Below are positions 28,589 through 39,100 of a stretch of DNA of 64,000 nucleotides, one piece after another; position 1 is the stretch's first letter; the number at the start of each line of letters is the position of its first letter. This DNA comes from Anaerolineales bacterium (GTDB taxonomy: Bacteria > Chloroflexota > Anaerolineae > Aggregatilineales > J027), in NCBI GenBank assembly GCA_020634155.1, contig JACKCI010000001.1, positions 1,364,001 through 1,428,000 of the forward strand. The letters run 5' to 3'. The position numbers and the translations under genes are program-made. The notes below the pieces were generated by a model. That model had not been told where the DNA came from. It searched no databases and was given only the letters and a program-made list of their open reading frames with translations.

Positions 28589-31348
28589 ATGAAGGGCTTA
28601 ACATTTGACATCGCAGTGGAACGCTTGTTTGACCTGTTGCCGCTGCTTATTTTGACCATTATTGGTACGATTATCCTCGAATTCGCTCTTTACTTGTTGC
28701 TTAGTAAAGTCATCAAAACGAAACACGCCTTGCCCTTTACGCTGGTGGCCCCAGCCGTTGTCGCACTCTCCATTTTTACCATCTACCCTTTTCTATTCAA
28801 TATTCAACTCGCCTTCTCGGATCTGCGCCTCAAAACGCTTTCCTGCTACATCGGCAATGAGAATATCAGCAACGCCCCCTGCTCTTTGGGTCAAGCCGCC
28901 CTCAACGCTGATGTCAACATCAACCTAGATGAGATTCCAGTGCGGGTCGAGCCATCTGAAACAGCCGATGTCGCCTACGTCCTTGAAAAAGGGGATGAGG
29001 TACGGGTCACTGCTAAATCGAAGGCCGTTGGCTATGTGGCACTAACGGGTTTTGCCACTACTGAGCAAGGTACCGTCTGCAACCCATTAGACGCCGAGTG
29101 TATTCGCCGTCAACGCGAAGCCGAGGCCGCTATCGCTACCCAAGACCAGCGCGACTGGTGGGAAGTCAAAACTCCCGATGGCGACTCTGGTTGGATACCC
29201 GATGTCACGTTCTTCATGGGTAACAACGCCGACATCTATGCCGACTCATTCGCAGGGGGCGATATTATTGGAAGTGTCACAGAGGGCCAGCAAGTTCGCC
29301 TTGTAACCCGCCAACGTGAAGATTGGTTCCAAATCGAAACCGCTGATGGGACCGTCGGTTGGGTCACTGATGAACCCCGCCAAGTCAATCTCTATATCGC
29401 AGCCGAGGCCCTCACCATTTACCGCGCCCAAAGCTCCGATAGCGAAGTAATGGGTGAATTGAGCGCCGACCAAGAAGTCAACTTGCTCCGTAACCAACCC
29501 GTGACATGGTATGAAATTGAGACAGCCGATGGCAGCGCTTGGACTAATGTTGAACTGAGCGTCACCCAATTCTATGAGCCAACCGAGGCCCTCACCCTCT
29601 TGGCAGATTCCACCTTCGTCTCCGAACCATCGGTTACCCTTGAGGCTGACCAAAGCGCCCGTCTCGTCAATCAAAGCACCGAGACATGGTATGAAGTCGC
29701 TGACCTGAGCGGACAACGCGGCTGGGTCAATATTGAGCCAGAAACCGTCGAAGCCTTCGAGATTTCGGATACCCAAGACATAATGAGCGCCCCCTCTGGT
29801 GAGGAAGTTGAAGTCTTAGGCGAGGTTGATTCTGGCGATTTGGTGGTCAATCTCAGCAGCACCACCGTTGATGAGGACATTTGGTACTACATCCAGACCC
29901 AAGACAACATCACTGGATGGGTCAAAGCCACCCCACAAGAGTTTACCGACATCGTGATTATCCCCGAAGAGGCTATTCTCCTAGCCGACTTGGAAAGCAC
30001 CTTGGTGATAGCAACCCTCTCTGGCGGCACACAAGTTGAGGAATTCGGCACTGCTGAATTGGTCTGGTATGAGCTACGCCTTGAAGATGGAAGCTCTGGC
30101 TTTACCAATATCGACCCTGATACCATCAGTGAACGCTATGCCGCCCCAGAAGAGATTAGCGCCTATGCCGCCTTCAACGACATCAGCCAAATCGCCGCCA
30201 CCATCCCTGAAGATACTGAGTTGACCGTCCTTAGCACCCAAGATGCCCCTTGGTACCAAATCCAAACGCGGGGCGAAGAACGGGTTGTGGGTTGGGTTAA
30301 TGCCGAACCTGCCGAGACACGCACAATTTTCTCCACCACCGAAGATGGCGCACTCTACACCGATCCATCACGTTTATCAGAGGCCATCACAGAAGTAGCC
30401 AGCGGTGATACCGTGCAGGTGCGCGACAATGACAGCCGCTATTGGTATCAAATCCGTGTTGAAGATGGCTCCATCGGGTGGGTTGAGGCGATTCCTGAGC
30501 AGGAAATCACAACCGAACGCGATATTGTCCTCTATAGCCTGCAATACGGCTGGGAAAACTTCAAACGGGTATTTGTCGATGAAGACCCCGCTACGGGCGA
30601 AATACGCGGTTGGGGTCGTCTGCTCCAAACTGAAAACTCAACCTTCCCACGTTTGATGAAAACCACCCTCATCTGGACTTTCTTCAATGTGATTTTCCAT
30701 CTCTTCTTTGGGATGATTTTGGCACTCATTCTCAATCGTAAGGGATTGAAGTTTGTGGGTATCTACCGCGCCATCATTATCCTACCTTGGGCCATTCCTC
30801 AAGTCATTATCGCCCTCGCTTGGCGCGGCGAGTTCAATTACCAATTCGGCTTTGTGAATGCACTTGCCCGAGACCTTGGCTTAGACCCTGTAGAATGGCT
30901 GCGCTCTCCAACACCAGCCTTGGTTGCGGTGACCTTCGTCAATATCTGGCTCGGCATCCCCTTCTACATGGTCACCTTGTTGGGTGGCCTCCAATCCATT
31001 GCCCCCGACTACTATGAAGCCGCTTCAATGGATGGAGCCAATGCCTTCCAACGTTTTAGAGGCATCACCGTGCCACTCATCCGCCCCGTTGCTGTCCCGA
31101 TTATCACCCTTGATGTCATCTGGACATTCAATAACTTCAACGTCATCTTCTTGATTACACGCGGTGGCCCCAATGAAAGCACCAATATCTTGGTGACAGC
31201 CCTCTACAACGCGGCCTTTGGTGCTAATGGGCAATTCCAACTTGGTTTTGCAGCAGCCTTTTCACTCGTAATTTTCGCGGTACTCATTTTGTTTGCCTCA
31301 GTGTGGGTCACACAAAGCGGGGCATTGAAAGGGATTTATGAAAAATGA
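28589..31348 (+). CDS. MalF-like ABC permease carrying about eight extracytoplasmic SH3b-like repeats
   Basis: 919 residues from the ATG at 28589 (AGGA about 9 bases upstream). A TTG at 28508 is rejected because the hairpin would then be coding. Helices 1-2 lie at about 15-75. About 550 residues then intervene before the normal core resumes at WENFKRVF (about 655) with helices and the EAA loop YYEAASMDGANAFQRF. The insert repeats a WYxIxTxDGxxGWV unit eight times, with tryptophans near 190, 246, 307, 366, 432, 493, 555 and 619, a spacing of about 61. This is the SH3b pattern that binds peptidoglycan or other surface polymers. The core imports sugar with the MalG-like partner; the insert's role is unknown. 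Confidence 0.88.
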   Translation: MKGLTFDIAVERLFDLLPLLILTIIGTIILEFALYLLLSKVIKTKHALPFTLVAPAVVALSIFTIYPFLFNIQLAFSDLRLKTLSCYIGNENISNAPCSLGQAALNADVNINLDEIPVRVEPSETADVAYVLEKGDEVRVTAKSKAVGYVALTGFATTEQGTVCNPLDAECIRRQREAEAAIATQDQRDWWEVKTPDGDSGWIPDVTFFMGNNADIYADSFAGGDIIGSVTEGQQVRLVTRQREDWFQIETADGTVGWVTDEPRQVNLYIAAEALTIYRAQSSDSEVMGELSADQEVNLLRNQPVTWYEIETADGSAWTNVELSVTQFYEPTEALTLLADSTFVSEPSVTLEADQSARLVNQSTETWYEVADLSGQRGWVNIEPETVEAFEISDTQDIMSAPSGEEVEVLGEVDSGDLVVNLSSTTVDEDIWYYIQTQDNITGWVKATPQEFTDIVIIPEEAILLADLESTLVIATLSGGTQVEEFGTAELVWYELRLEDGSSGFTNIDPDTISERYAAPEEISAYAAFNDISQIAATIPEDTELTVLSTQDAPWYQIQTRGEERVVGWVNAEPAETRTIFSTTEDGALYTDPSRLSEAITEVASGDTVQVRDNDSRYWYQIRVEDGSIGWVEAIPEQEITTERDIVLYSLQYGWENFKRVFVDEDPATGEIRGWGRLLQTENSTFPRLMKTTLIWTFFNVIFHLFFGMILALILNRKGLKFVGIYRAIIILPWAIPQVIIALAWRGEFNYQFGFVNALARDLGLDPVEWLRSPTPALVAVTFVNIWLGIPFYMVTLLGGLQSIAPDYYEAASMDGANAFQRFRGITVPLIRPVAVPIITLDVIWTFNNFNVIFLITRGGPNESTNILVTALYNAAFGANGQFQLGFAAAFSLVIFAVLILFASVWVTQSGALKGIYEK

Positions 31349-32346
31349 ACGCAATACTTCAAGACTGGCAAACCCGCTTCTGGCAACCTCAAGACCTCGA
31401 AACACCAGTTAATCTATGGTTACGGCGTGGGCGTGGCTTTGCTGCTATTGCGCTCCTCGTCGTGGGGTTACTGATCGGCCTGATTAACGGCAACCTTTTC
31501 ATGGTAGCTACCGCCATCTGGTTAGCAATCGCTGTGGCCTACCCAGTACATGGCTTTTTGATACTCTACTGCCTGATTACCGTGTACCCCATCTCGCGGG
31601 TGGTCACCATTTCTCTACGCCCTGCCCAAAACCTGCTTTCAACCACATTGGCAGTCATCCCCGAAGGGGCCACCTTGCAGTCCTATCGTAACTTATTCAC
31701 CGAGCATAATTTTGCGCTCTGGGTCTGGAATAGCTTGGTGATTACCGTTGTCGTCTCTATCCTTGGTGTGATTGTTGCCGCTACCAGCGCCTATGCCTTC
31801 TCACGCTGGAAGTTCCCCGGACGTAACGCGGGCTTGTTCTTGCTGCTCTCCACCCAAATGATTCCGGCGGGTATGCTGCTCATCCCTATTTACATCATCG
31901 TGGCCCGTCTCAATCTGGTCAACAATGTGTTGGGTCTGGCTCTCGCCTACACCACCACCGCCATCCCCTTGTCGATTTGGATTTTGCGGGGTTATTACGA
32001 CACCATCCCCTTCGACCTTGAGGAAGCCGCTATGGTGGACGGCGCAACCCGTTTGGCAGCCTTCTGGCGCGTGATTTTGCCCTTGTCCACCCCTGCCCTC
32101 GCCGTGATTTTCTTGTTCAACTTCCTCGGCGCATGGAATGAGTACATGGTGGCAAACGTCATCTTGAAAGCCGATGAGATGCAGACATGGCCGCTGGGCT
32201 TGAATTCCTTAATCGGTCAATTCCAGACCGAGTGGGGCACTTTTGCGGCTGGCTCGGTACTCATTACTGTTCCAGTAGTTGCCTTGTTCCTCTATAGCTC
32301 ACGCTGGCTAGTCGGTGGTTTGACCCTCGGCTCGGTCAAGGGCTAA
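31345..32346 (+). CDS. Carbohydrate ABC transporter permease, MalG-like
   Basis: 333 residues, slightly longer than usual because of two extra N-terminal hydrophobic segments (about 31-70). EAA loop LEEAAMVDGATRLAAFWRV and C-terminus GGLTLGSVKG are standard. ATGA overlap with the SH3b-bearing permease. A terminator follows directly. No ATPase gene is present, as in the other two importers here. Confidence 0.92.
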   Translation: MNAILQDWQTRFWQPQDLETPVNLWLRRGRGFAAIALLVVGLLIGLINGNLFMVATAIWLAIAVAYPVHGFLILYCLITVYPISRVVTISLRPAQNLLSTTLAVIPEGATLQSYRNLFTEHNFALWVWNSLVITVVVSILGVIVAATSAYAFSRWKFPGRNAGLFLLLSTQMIPAGMLLIPIYIIVARLNLVNNVLGLALAYTTTAIPLSIWILRGYYDTIPFDLEEAAMVDGATRLAAFWRVILPLSTPALAVIFLFNFLGAWNEYMVANVILKADEMQTWPLGLNSLIGQFQTEWGTFAAGSVLITVPVVALFLYSSRWLVGGLTLGSVKG

Positions 32347-32368
32347 AGCCATCTATTTCGCTTGAATC

Positions 32369-32406
32369 AAAAGGGAGCGGTCATTGCAGGTCACTCCCTT
32401 TTTTGT
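32369..32406 (+). terminator. Rho-independent terminator of the maltose-type importer operon
   Basis: AAAAGGGAG (32369-32377) pairs with CTCCCTTTT (32394-32402), a 9-pair stem with a 16-base loop, running into a T tract (32399-32405). It lies 23 bases after the MalG-like stop. Confidence 0.8.
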
Positions 32407-32424
32407 TATCTCAATTCCCACAGT

Positions 32425-34101
32425 TTATCGCGCTATCCCGACATAGACCTCATACGGTTGCAACACCAGCGCCGCCAGATTATCCTCGGCGGAGTGGGCA
32501 TGGGTGCCAAAAACAAACTTGCCCGCTTGGGCATCCAATTGCACTGTAACCGCCTCATCCGACATATTAAGCGCCACTAGGCAGCGTTGGTCGGCAATCT
32601 CACGCCAAAAGGCCAACACCGTCGTATGTTCCACAAAGCGAATGACACCGCGCCGCAACGCCTTATGGTTCTGACGCACCGCAATTAGGCGACGGACATA
32701 GTGCAGCACCGACTCGGGGTCTTGCTCTTGCTCGGCAACATTTACCCCTACAGCGTAGTTGGGATTAACGGGTAGCCATGTCTGCACCCCACTAGGCGAA
32801 AAACCGCCGTTAGGCATATTCGCCCACTGCATAGGGGTACGGCACTTGTCACGCCCCATGATGTTGGCAAACATCAGCGCTTCTTCCTGCCCAATTTGGC
32901 GCTTCTGCTGCAAAACGCGATAGATCCACACCCCCAAGTTATCCTTAAACCAGCTTATATCCTGCATAGGATAGTCGCCCATGCCGATTTCTTCCCCGTT
33001 ATAGATAACAGGCGTGCCATGCAACAACACCGCCATCGCCAAGGCCACCCGATACCGCGCCGGATGCTCCCCATAAAACGAAAACGAGCGTGAACGGTCA
33101 TGGTTGCTCAAGGTGTTGCATTCCCACACCCCATCCGGCAGACGGGGCTGGCGCTCCAATAGCTTTTGGCGAATCTGGCTGGCATCAAAATTCTCGTCGG
33201 GATGAAAGCGCAAGATGTCAAAATTAAAGACCGAGTGCAACTCATCGACACCATTGCCATAATAACGCGGGTCATCGGTCTCCCCTAGCAGCACGCGGTC
33301 TTCGTAAGTGTCAATCAACTCGCGCAGGGCCTTCATCAGACCGTGATTTTCGGGCAAGTCATCCTGATAGCGGATTTTTTGGCGGAAGGCCTCGGTTGTC
33401 CCCTCCAGCACACCCATCGTCCAATTCAGGAATATCTCCTCCAGCCCAACATTCACCTCAGCGTCAGGCAAATCAGGGTCTTCATAAATCGCCCCAATCG
33501 CATCTAACCGAAAGCCATCCACACCGCGATCCAGCCAAAAGCGCACCTCGTCAAACATGCGTTGCTTAACGACTGGATTGCGCCAATTGAGGTCAGGCTG
33601 CTCTTTGAAAAAGTAGTGATAGTAATATTGGCCTACCGTCTCATCGTATTGCCACGCCGAGCCACCAAAAATCGACTCCCAGTCATTCGGCGGGCCACCA
33701 TCCCGACCCTCGCGCCAAATGTACCAATCATGATAAGGGTTATCCGGCCCAAGTCGTGATTGCTGGAACCACTCATGCTGGTCAGAGGTATGATTCAACA
33801 CCAAGTCCAGCAAGACCCGAATCCCACGTTGATGGGCAGCCGCCAGCAAGTGGTCAAAATCGTCCAAGCTACCATAATCAGGATCAACATCCCGATAATC
33901 AGAGATGTCATAGCCCACATCAAATTGCGGAGAAGGAAAAAAAGGCGAGAGCCACAAAACCGTAACCCCCAACCACTGCAAATAATCGAGTTTATCAATG
34001 ATTCCTCGCAGGTCGCCTATCCCGTCCCCGTTGGCATCAGCAAAGGAGCGCGGATAAATTTGATAACATACAGCATCTTTCCACCAACTGGGTGTTGTCA
34101 T
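32425..34101 (-). CDS. GH13 alpha-glucosidase / oligo-1,6-glucosidase
   Basis: 558 residues from the ATG at 34101 (AAAGG about 7 bases upstream). The (beta/alpha)8 barrel begins WWKDAVCYQIYPRSFADANG. Conserved GH13 regions: LDLVLNHTSDQH, GFRLDAIGAI (nucleophile Asp), LLGETDD (acid/base Glu) and TLSNHDRSRS. No signal peptide, so it acts in the cytosol on imported oligosaccharides. The QYYYHYFFKEQPDLNWRN stretch is typical of the oligo-1,6-glucosidase/trehalose-hydrolase group. Convergent with the maltose-type importer, which fits a shared pathway. Confidence 0.92.
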   Translation of the reverse strand: MTTPSWWKDAVCYQIYPRSFADANGDGIGDLRGIIDKLDYLQWLGVTVLWLSPFFPSPQFDVGYDISDYRDVDPDYGSLDDFDHLLAAAHQRGIRVLLDLVLNHTSDQHEWFQQSRLGPDNPYHDWYIWREGRDGGPPNDWESIFGGSAWQYDETVGQYYYHYFFKEQPDLNWRNPVVKQRMFDEVRFWLDRGVDGFRLDAIGAIYEDPDLPDAEVNVGLEEIFLNWTMGVLEGTTEAFRQKIRYQDDLPENHGLMKALRELIDTYEDRVLLGETDDPRYYGNGVDELHSVFNFDILRFHPDENFDASQIRQKLLERQPRLPDGVWECNTLSNHDRSRSFSFYGEHPARYRVALAMAVLLHGTPVIYNGEEIGMGDYPMQDISWFKDNLGVWIYRVLQQKRQIGQEEALMFANIMGRDKCRTPMQWANMPNGGFSPSGVQTWLPVNPNYAVGVNVAEQEQDPESVLHYVRRLIAVRQNHKALRRGVIRFVEHTTVLAFWREIADQRCLVALNMSDEAVTVQLDAQAGKFVFGTHAHSAEDNLAALVLQPYEVYVGIAR

Positions 34102-34361
34102 GGTCTGCCTTTCATGGCGTGCTTCATGCACGGTTGTTTGCACAAGATTATGGGAAGTTACGAGATATTCGTCTTGAGTGTTTAGCCCCTACAGACACTG
34201 CATTCTCAATAGTCGCCATTAAAATGTCAAGGCTCAACAAGCGGCCTCCAAACTTGCATTCTACACTGAAAAGACTTCTACTTATCATCAATATCATCCA
34301 TTTTCGCTAAATTCTTGTATCATTGATATATCATTGCTTGATTCTTTTTTAAGGATTGTTG

Positions 34362-36140
34362 ATGGAAAAGCACTGGCAGCAAGCATGGACATCCGTTCAA
34401 AGCCATCCGCAGCACCACCTCATCCTGACCCTCGTCGCGCTAAATGGCCTCTCACTTGCCGAGGCGGAAGCCATTACTGACCAAAGTTTTAATGTTGACC
34501 AACAGGCCATCCGCACCCCACAGGCCACCTACCCCCTCTTAATGCAAACTCAAGCAATCCTCGATACGCTCACGGCACCCTTCAGCTTTGAACACGGCAC
34601 CGCCCAACGCCTTTTCGATGACTTATCCTTATCAGAAACCGATGCTCATCGGCGCTTGGCGGGCGCTATCTGGCTAACCTCGCGTGAGACTCTCGACATC
34701 CTGCAACTGACCAACACCTCCGAGGCCCCCATCTTGCCGTTGCGCTTCACCTTCCCCTTCTCAATTGTTGGACAGGTGCATCCGATTGAACATGCCGATA
34801 TGTTCAGCCAAAGCCGCGAGACTCTGCAACACGCCGCCGACTGGCTCACCCAAGAAACTATCAAACCCAAGCGCAAATTAGCCCTCAAACAATTATTGTT
34901 GCAAGGTAGTACCATCTTTTTAATCAGCAACCTCGGCGTCAATGGCCTCAATTTCTTGCACAATCTGGTGATGGGGCGACTCCTTAGCCCCCAAGCCTAT
35001 GGGCAACTTAGCCTACTCATCACCCTTCAGTTATTTTTAGGCATCATCCCCGCAGTGGCTCAAACCGTCAACGCCCGCTATGGTTCACGCTATCTGGCTA
35101 ACAATGACCTACAAAGCATCAGCCAACTCCAAACCTTTTTCCGACGCACCGTCGTGCTGATTGGCATTGCCAGTGCTATGCTCTTCCTCATCAGTTCGGG
35201 GCTGCTGGCGACTATCTTTCAAATTGATAAACGCAGCCTGTTTATACCATTGGGGGTCGCCATTCCGTTCTTTTTCCTGATGGGGTCAGATCGTGGCTTG
35301 CTCCAAACCTTCGAGCGCTACCATTGGCTCTCAGCGGTGTATGTCAGCGAGAGCACCATCCGTCTAGGCGTCGGGTTTATCTTGGTGCTGCTACTGCGTG
35401 ATAGCGGGACAGGCCTCGATGGGGCCGTCTGGGCCGTTGGGCAAGCCATGTTCATTACATGGTTTATCGGCTGGTTAGCCATGCGCCATATCTCCCTACC
35501 CGCATCAGAAGCGCCCCTAAGCACCGAAACCCGCGTCGATTGGCAAAATCTCGCCGCCGTGACCTCCATGGCCTTGTTGGGGCAGGCTCTCATCACCAAT
35601 AGTGACTTCCTACTCGTCAAAAATCTCTTTTCGCCAGATGAAGCGGGTCTCTATGCCGCCGTCAGTGTGCTAGGCCGTATTGCCTATTTCGGCGTCTTGC
35701 CCTTGACCATCTTGGTAGTGCCAATGGTCGCCAAGCAACAAGCCCTCGGCTACCCCACCAGCCGTCTCTTGATGCTGTTACTCGGTGGGGGTATCGCCAT
35801 CTGTGGCACCTTGGTCATCGGCTCAAGCCTGTTTCCCAAGCTTATTTTGGGCCTGATGTTTGGTGATGCTTATACCGATGCCGCCAATCTCTTACCCGCC
35901 TATACCTTTGCGGCATCGCTTTTTGTGATGACCAACTTGATTATCACCTATCAAATCGCACTTGGGCGGGGTGGCGAGACATGGATGCCCTTTGTGGCCT
36001 CTGGTCTACAAGTCATAGCAATTCTCTTGTTTCATCGTACCTTGCAACAAGTCATCATCATTCAGATTATCTTGATGGCCTTGCTGCTCAGTGGGGTTAT
36101 GTGGCGTGTCTTTGGACGACAAGCACTTCAGCGGCATTGA
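34362..36140 (+). CDS. Polysaccharide/lipid flippase (MOP superfamily) with an extra N-terminal domain
   Basis: 592 residues from the ATG at 34362 (AAGGA 6 bases upstream). From about residue 165 it is a MATE/Wzx-like transporter of about twelve helices (GSTIFLISNLGVNGLNFLHN, GRLLSPQAYGQLSLLITLQL). Wzx-type flippases move lipid-linked sugars across the membrane. The first 140 residues are soluble and unusual: LILTLVALNGLSLAEAEAI resembles the helical start of a tyrosine-recombinase catalytic domain, but no catalytic Arg/His/Tyr set is evident. First gene of a long operon of glycan genes. Confidence 0.8.
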   Translation: MEKHWQQAWTSVQSHPQHHLILTLVALNGLSLAEAEAITDQSFNVDQQAIRTPQATYPLLMQTQAILDTLTAPFSFEHGTAQRLFDDLSLSETDAHRRLAGAIWLTSRETLDILQLTNTSEAPILPLRFTFPFSIVGQVHPIEHADMFSQSRETLQHAADWLTQETIKPKRKLALKQLLLQGSTIFLISNLGVNGLNFLHNLVMGRLLSPQAYGQLSLLITLQLFLGIIPAVAQTVNARYGSRYLANNDLQSISQLQTFFRRTVVLIGIASAMLFLISSGLLATIFQIDKRSLFIPLGVAIPFFFLMGSDRGLLQTFERYHWLSAVYVSESTIRLGVGFILVLLLRDSGTGLDGAVWAVGQAMFITWFIGWLAMRHISLPASEAPLSTETRVDWQNLAAVTSMALLGQALITNSDFLLVKNLFSPDEAGLYAAVSVLGRIAYFGVLPLTILVVPMVAKQQALGYPTSRLLMLLLGGGIAICGTLVIGSSLFPKLILGLMFGDAYTDAANLLPAYTFAASLFVMTNLIITYQIALGRGGETWMPFVASGLQVIAILLFHRTLQQVIIIQIILMALLLSGVMWRVFGRQALQRH

Positions 36141-39100
36141 GGCTTGGTTTCAACACTACCGCCTCGTCATATTAGCTATGGTCGGCAGCTTTGTCTTCCA
36201 TGGCGCTTTGCTGTTGGCTGGCACCTACCGCAACACCTATGATGCCTATGTCCATATCTTCTTTGCTGACCACTACGCCCGCACATGGTGGGATTTATGG
36301 GAGCCGCGCTGGTATACGGGTTTCACGATGGTCAGCTATCCGCCCCTGACCCATCATCTGACCGCCCTGCTCTCCTACCCCTTTAGCCTCACCAGCGGCT
36401 TCATTATCGTGATGGTGACATCCTCAGTCCTCACCACCCTTGGCGTCTATCGCTTTAGCTTGCTCTGGGTTGACCATCGACCTGCCTGCTATGCCGCCTT
36501 GCTCGTCGTCTTCAGCAGCAGCATTGCCGAGACCATCCACCTCTTTGGGCAACTCCCCACCATGTTCGTGATGGGGGTTATGCTCAACGCCCTGCCCTTT
36601 GTCGCAGCATGGATTGAGCGCGGCAATCCTCTCGATTTTATCAAAGGCTTGGCGCTGTTGATGGTGGCGGCGGCGGGACATCATGTCACCACGTTGTTTG
36701 GCATGGTCTTTTTTAGCGGCCCTATCTTCGCCACCCTGTTGCTCGATAAATTCCGCACCCCCCGCGCCGATGAACCGGACTACAGCCAACAACGCTTCAC
36801 GCTCGGCATTCTCCGCAAGCGCATCATCATTCGCATCAAGCGCGTTTTCCCAACCCTGATTCGTTGCGCCATGATTGGGGTAGCGCTGATATTCATTATT
36901 GTTTTCACGGTACTCCCCTATTGGCTATGGAGCAGCAGCGACCCCATCACCCAAATCAGCATCCCACACGGAAGCCGCGAGAATTTCATCCAAAATCAGA
37001 GCATCGGCTTCATGTTCTTCGTGGTGCCTTGGGGCCTGATGATACTCATTCTGCCCTACGCTTTATATAAGGGCTTCAGCAGCCGCAACTGGATTGTGGC
37101 CTGTTCGCTGGCCTTGATGACCTTACTTGGCACGGGTGGCACCACCCCCATCCCTGCTTTCCTATTACGGGCCGCCTTCTATATCCTCACCCTTGACCGC
37201 TTCACCTTCTGGTCAACCATCATCATCCTGCCCTTTGCAGGTCAATTTGTGGAAAGTCTGGTGCATGGGCGGCTCGGTCTATGGCTCAGTGGGCATTTCG
37301 GCAACCTCGTGCGGTGGTTGATTGCGGCTTCATTTGGCGGAGCGCTGATTGGCGTGGCGTTATTTGTCGCTAACCTCGCCCAATTCCGCCGCTTCCAACC
37401 TGCCCCCCTCGATATGGGGCCAATCGTGGAATTTCTGCATAAAGACAACCATGACCGTTGGCGGTATCTCACACTGGGCTTTGGCGACCAGATGGCATGG
37501 TTAAGCGCCCAAACCACTGCCGCCAGCGCCGAAGGCAATTATCACAGCGCCCGCCGCCTGCCCGAAATGACCAGCACCCCTATTGAGCGCCTCGACGGAG
37601 CCAAGTTCACCAGCATCCCCGGCCTTGGCAGCCTCGATGAGTTTGTCACCTATCCCCAGCGCTATAATCTCAAATATATCTTCTTGAATGACGCTTTTTA
37701 TAAGCCCTTGCTCTATTTCAACGGCTGGCACTTCCTTGGCGTTCTCGATAATGATGTCGAGGTCTGGGAACGCGCCGATGTGCCGCCCATCCCTACTGAT
37801 GTCATCCATCCTGAGTATCCCATCTGGCAACGGTTGATGTGGGGTATCTTGCCCGTCGGTAGCCTTGGCGTGACCGCAATCGCGTTTCTAGTGATACCCG
37901 TTCTCGCTCACTGGATGCCACCCTTGCCCCTATCCCGTCGCATCCGCAAATGGCGCTTGGTAAGCGGTTGGTTGATGGATGCAGGCACCCACCCCGACAA
38001 GCCCTCTGATGATTGGCAAGTCTGGCGTATCCTCGTCCGTCGCTTTGTCCCGCCCCTGAACCTTAATCCACTGGTGCGGCGTTCCATCTATGGCACCGTA
38101 ATTCTGTTGATGGGATTGGCTATCCTTGGCGCAGGTTTTCGCCAATGGCGGCAAAAACAAGTATCACCAGAGCAAACGGTACTGGCCTATTACGACGCCC
38201 TCGACTTCAAGCGCTTTGCCGAGAGCTATACCTACTTGCAGACCGACTTGACCCAAGAGGAGTATCTGCGCTGGCTATCGCTGCAAGGCGGTCTGGTGCG
38301 CTCCTTTGGCAAGTTGAACAATCTCTATATCGACCTCGAACCCCGCGCCGATGACAGCTACCAAGCCGACATCATCGCTGAATGGCTCACTGCGCTAGGC
38401 ACCTACCCGCAGCATGACACCTATCACCTCATCAAGACCGATGCGGGCTGGAAGCTCATGTTAGACGTAGTGCCGCCCCCCTTGCCCAGCGCCACCCTTA
38501 TCACCACCCAAAGCAATGCCTATTTCATCAATACCCCCCTCGCCTCACTGGATGAGACCGACCTTCAGCGCGGCGTTCTCGACCGCACCTTGCTCATGGT
38601 CGGCTCAGTCACCGTCCTCTATGCGCCTGATGTCCCCATCGGCTTTGAGCCAACCGAACCACCCGACGTAGGCCGCGAGGGGCGTTATCATGGCCTGATT
38701 AGTGTGGTGGGTGTGGTCGCCAATGTCGATAGCCTACCCGCCCAAGTCACCATCACCGCCGCCCTGCGCGATGCCGACGGCAACCGTCTGGCCGATACCA
38801 ACGCGGGTGATGTCATGCTCCACCAATTGCTTCCCGGCGAAAGCACCCCCTTCCGTGTGGATTTTTCGGGGGCGCGGGCCGTTCAAATCCTTGAACTGGA
38901 CACCATCGCCAGCGTAGACATCAGCATTCGGGGCATCCCCACCCAATACAATCTCGCCCGCCCACTCATCTTGACCAGCAACGGGCAGTTATATAACGCC
39001 AGCAGCCAGATGGTCGATGTACCGCGGGTGCTATATACAACGGTAGATGATTATGGGCTATCGTGGCCTGACCGCTACTATCTACCCGAAGCCGTCGCCC

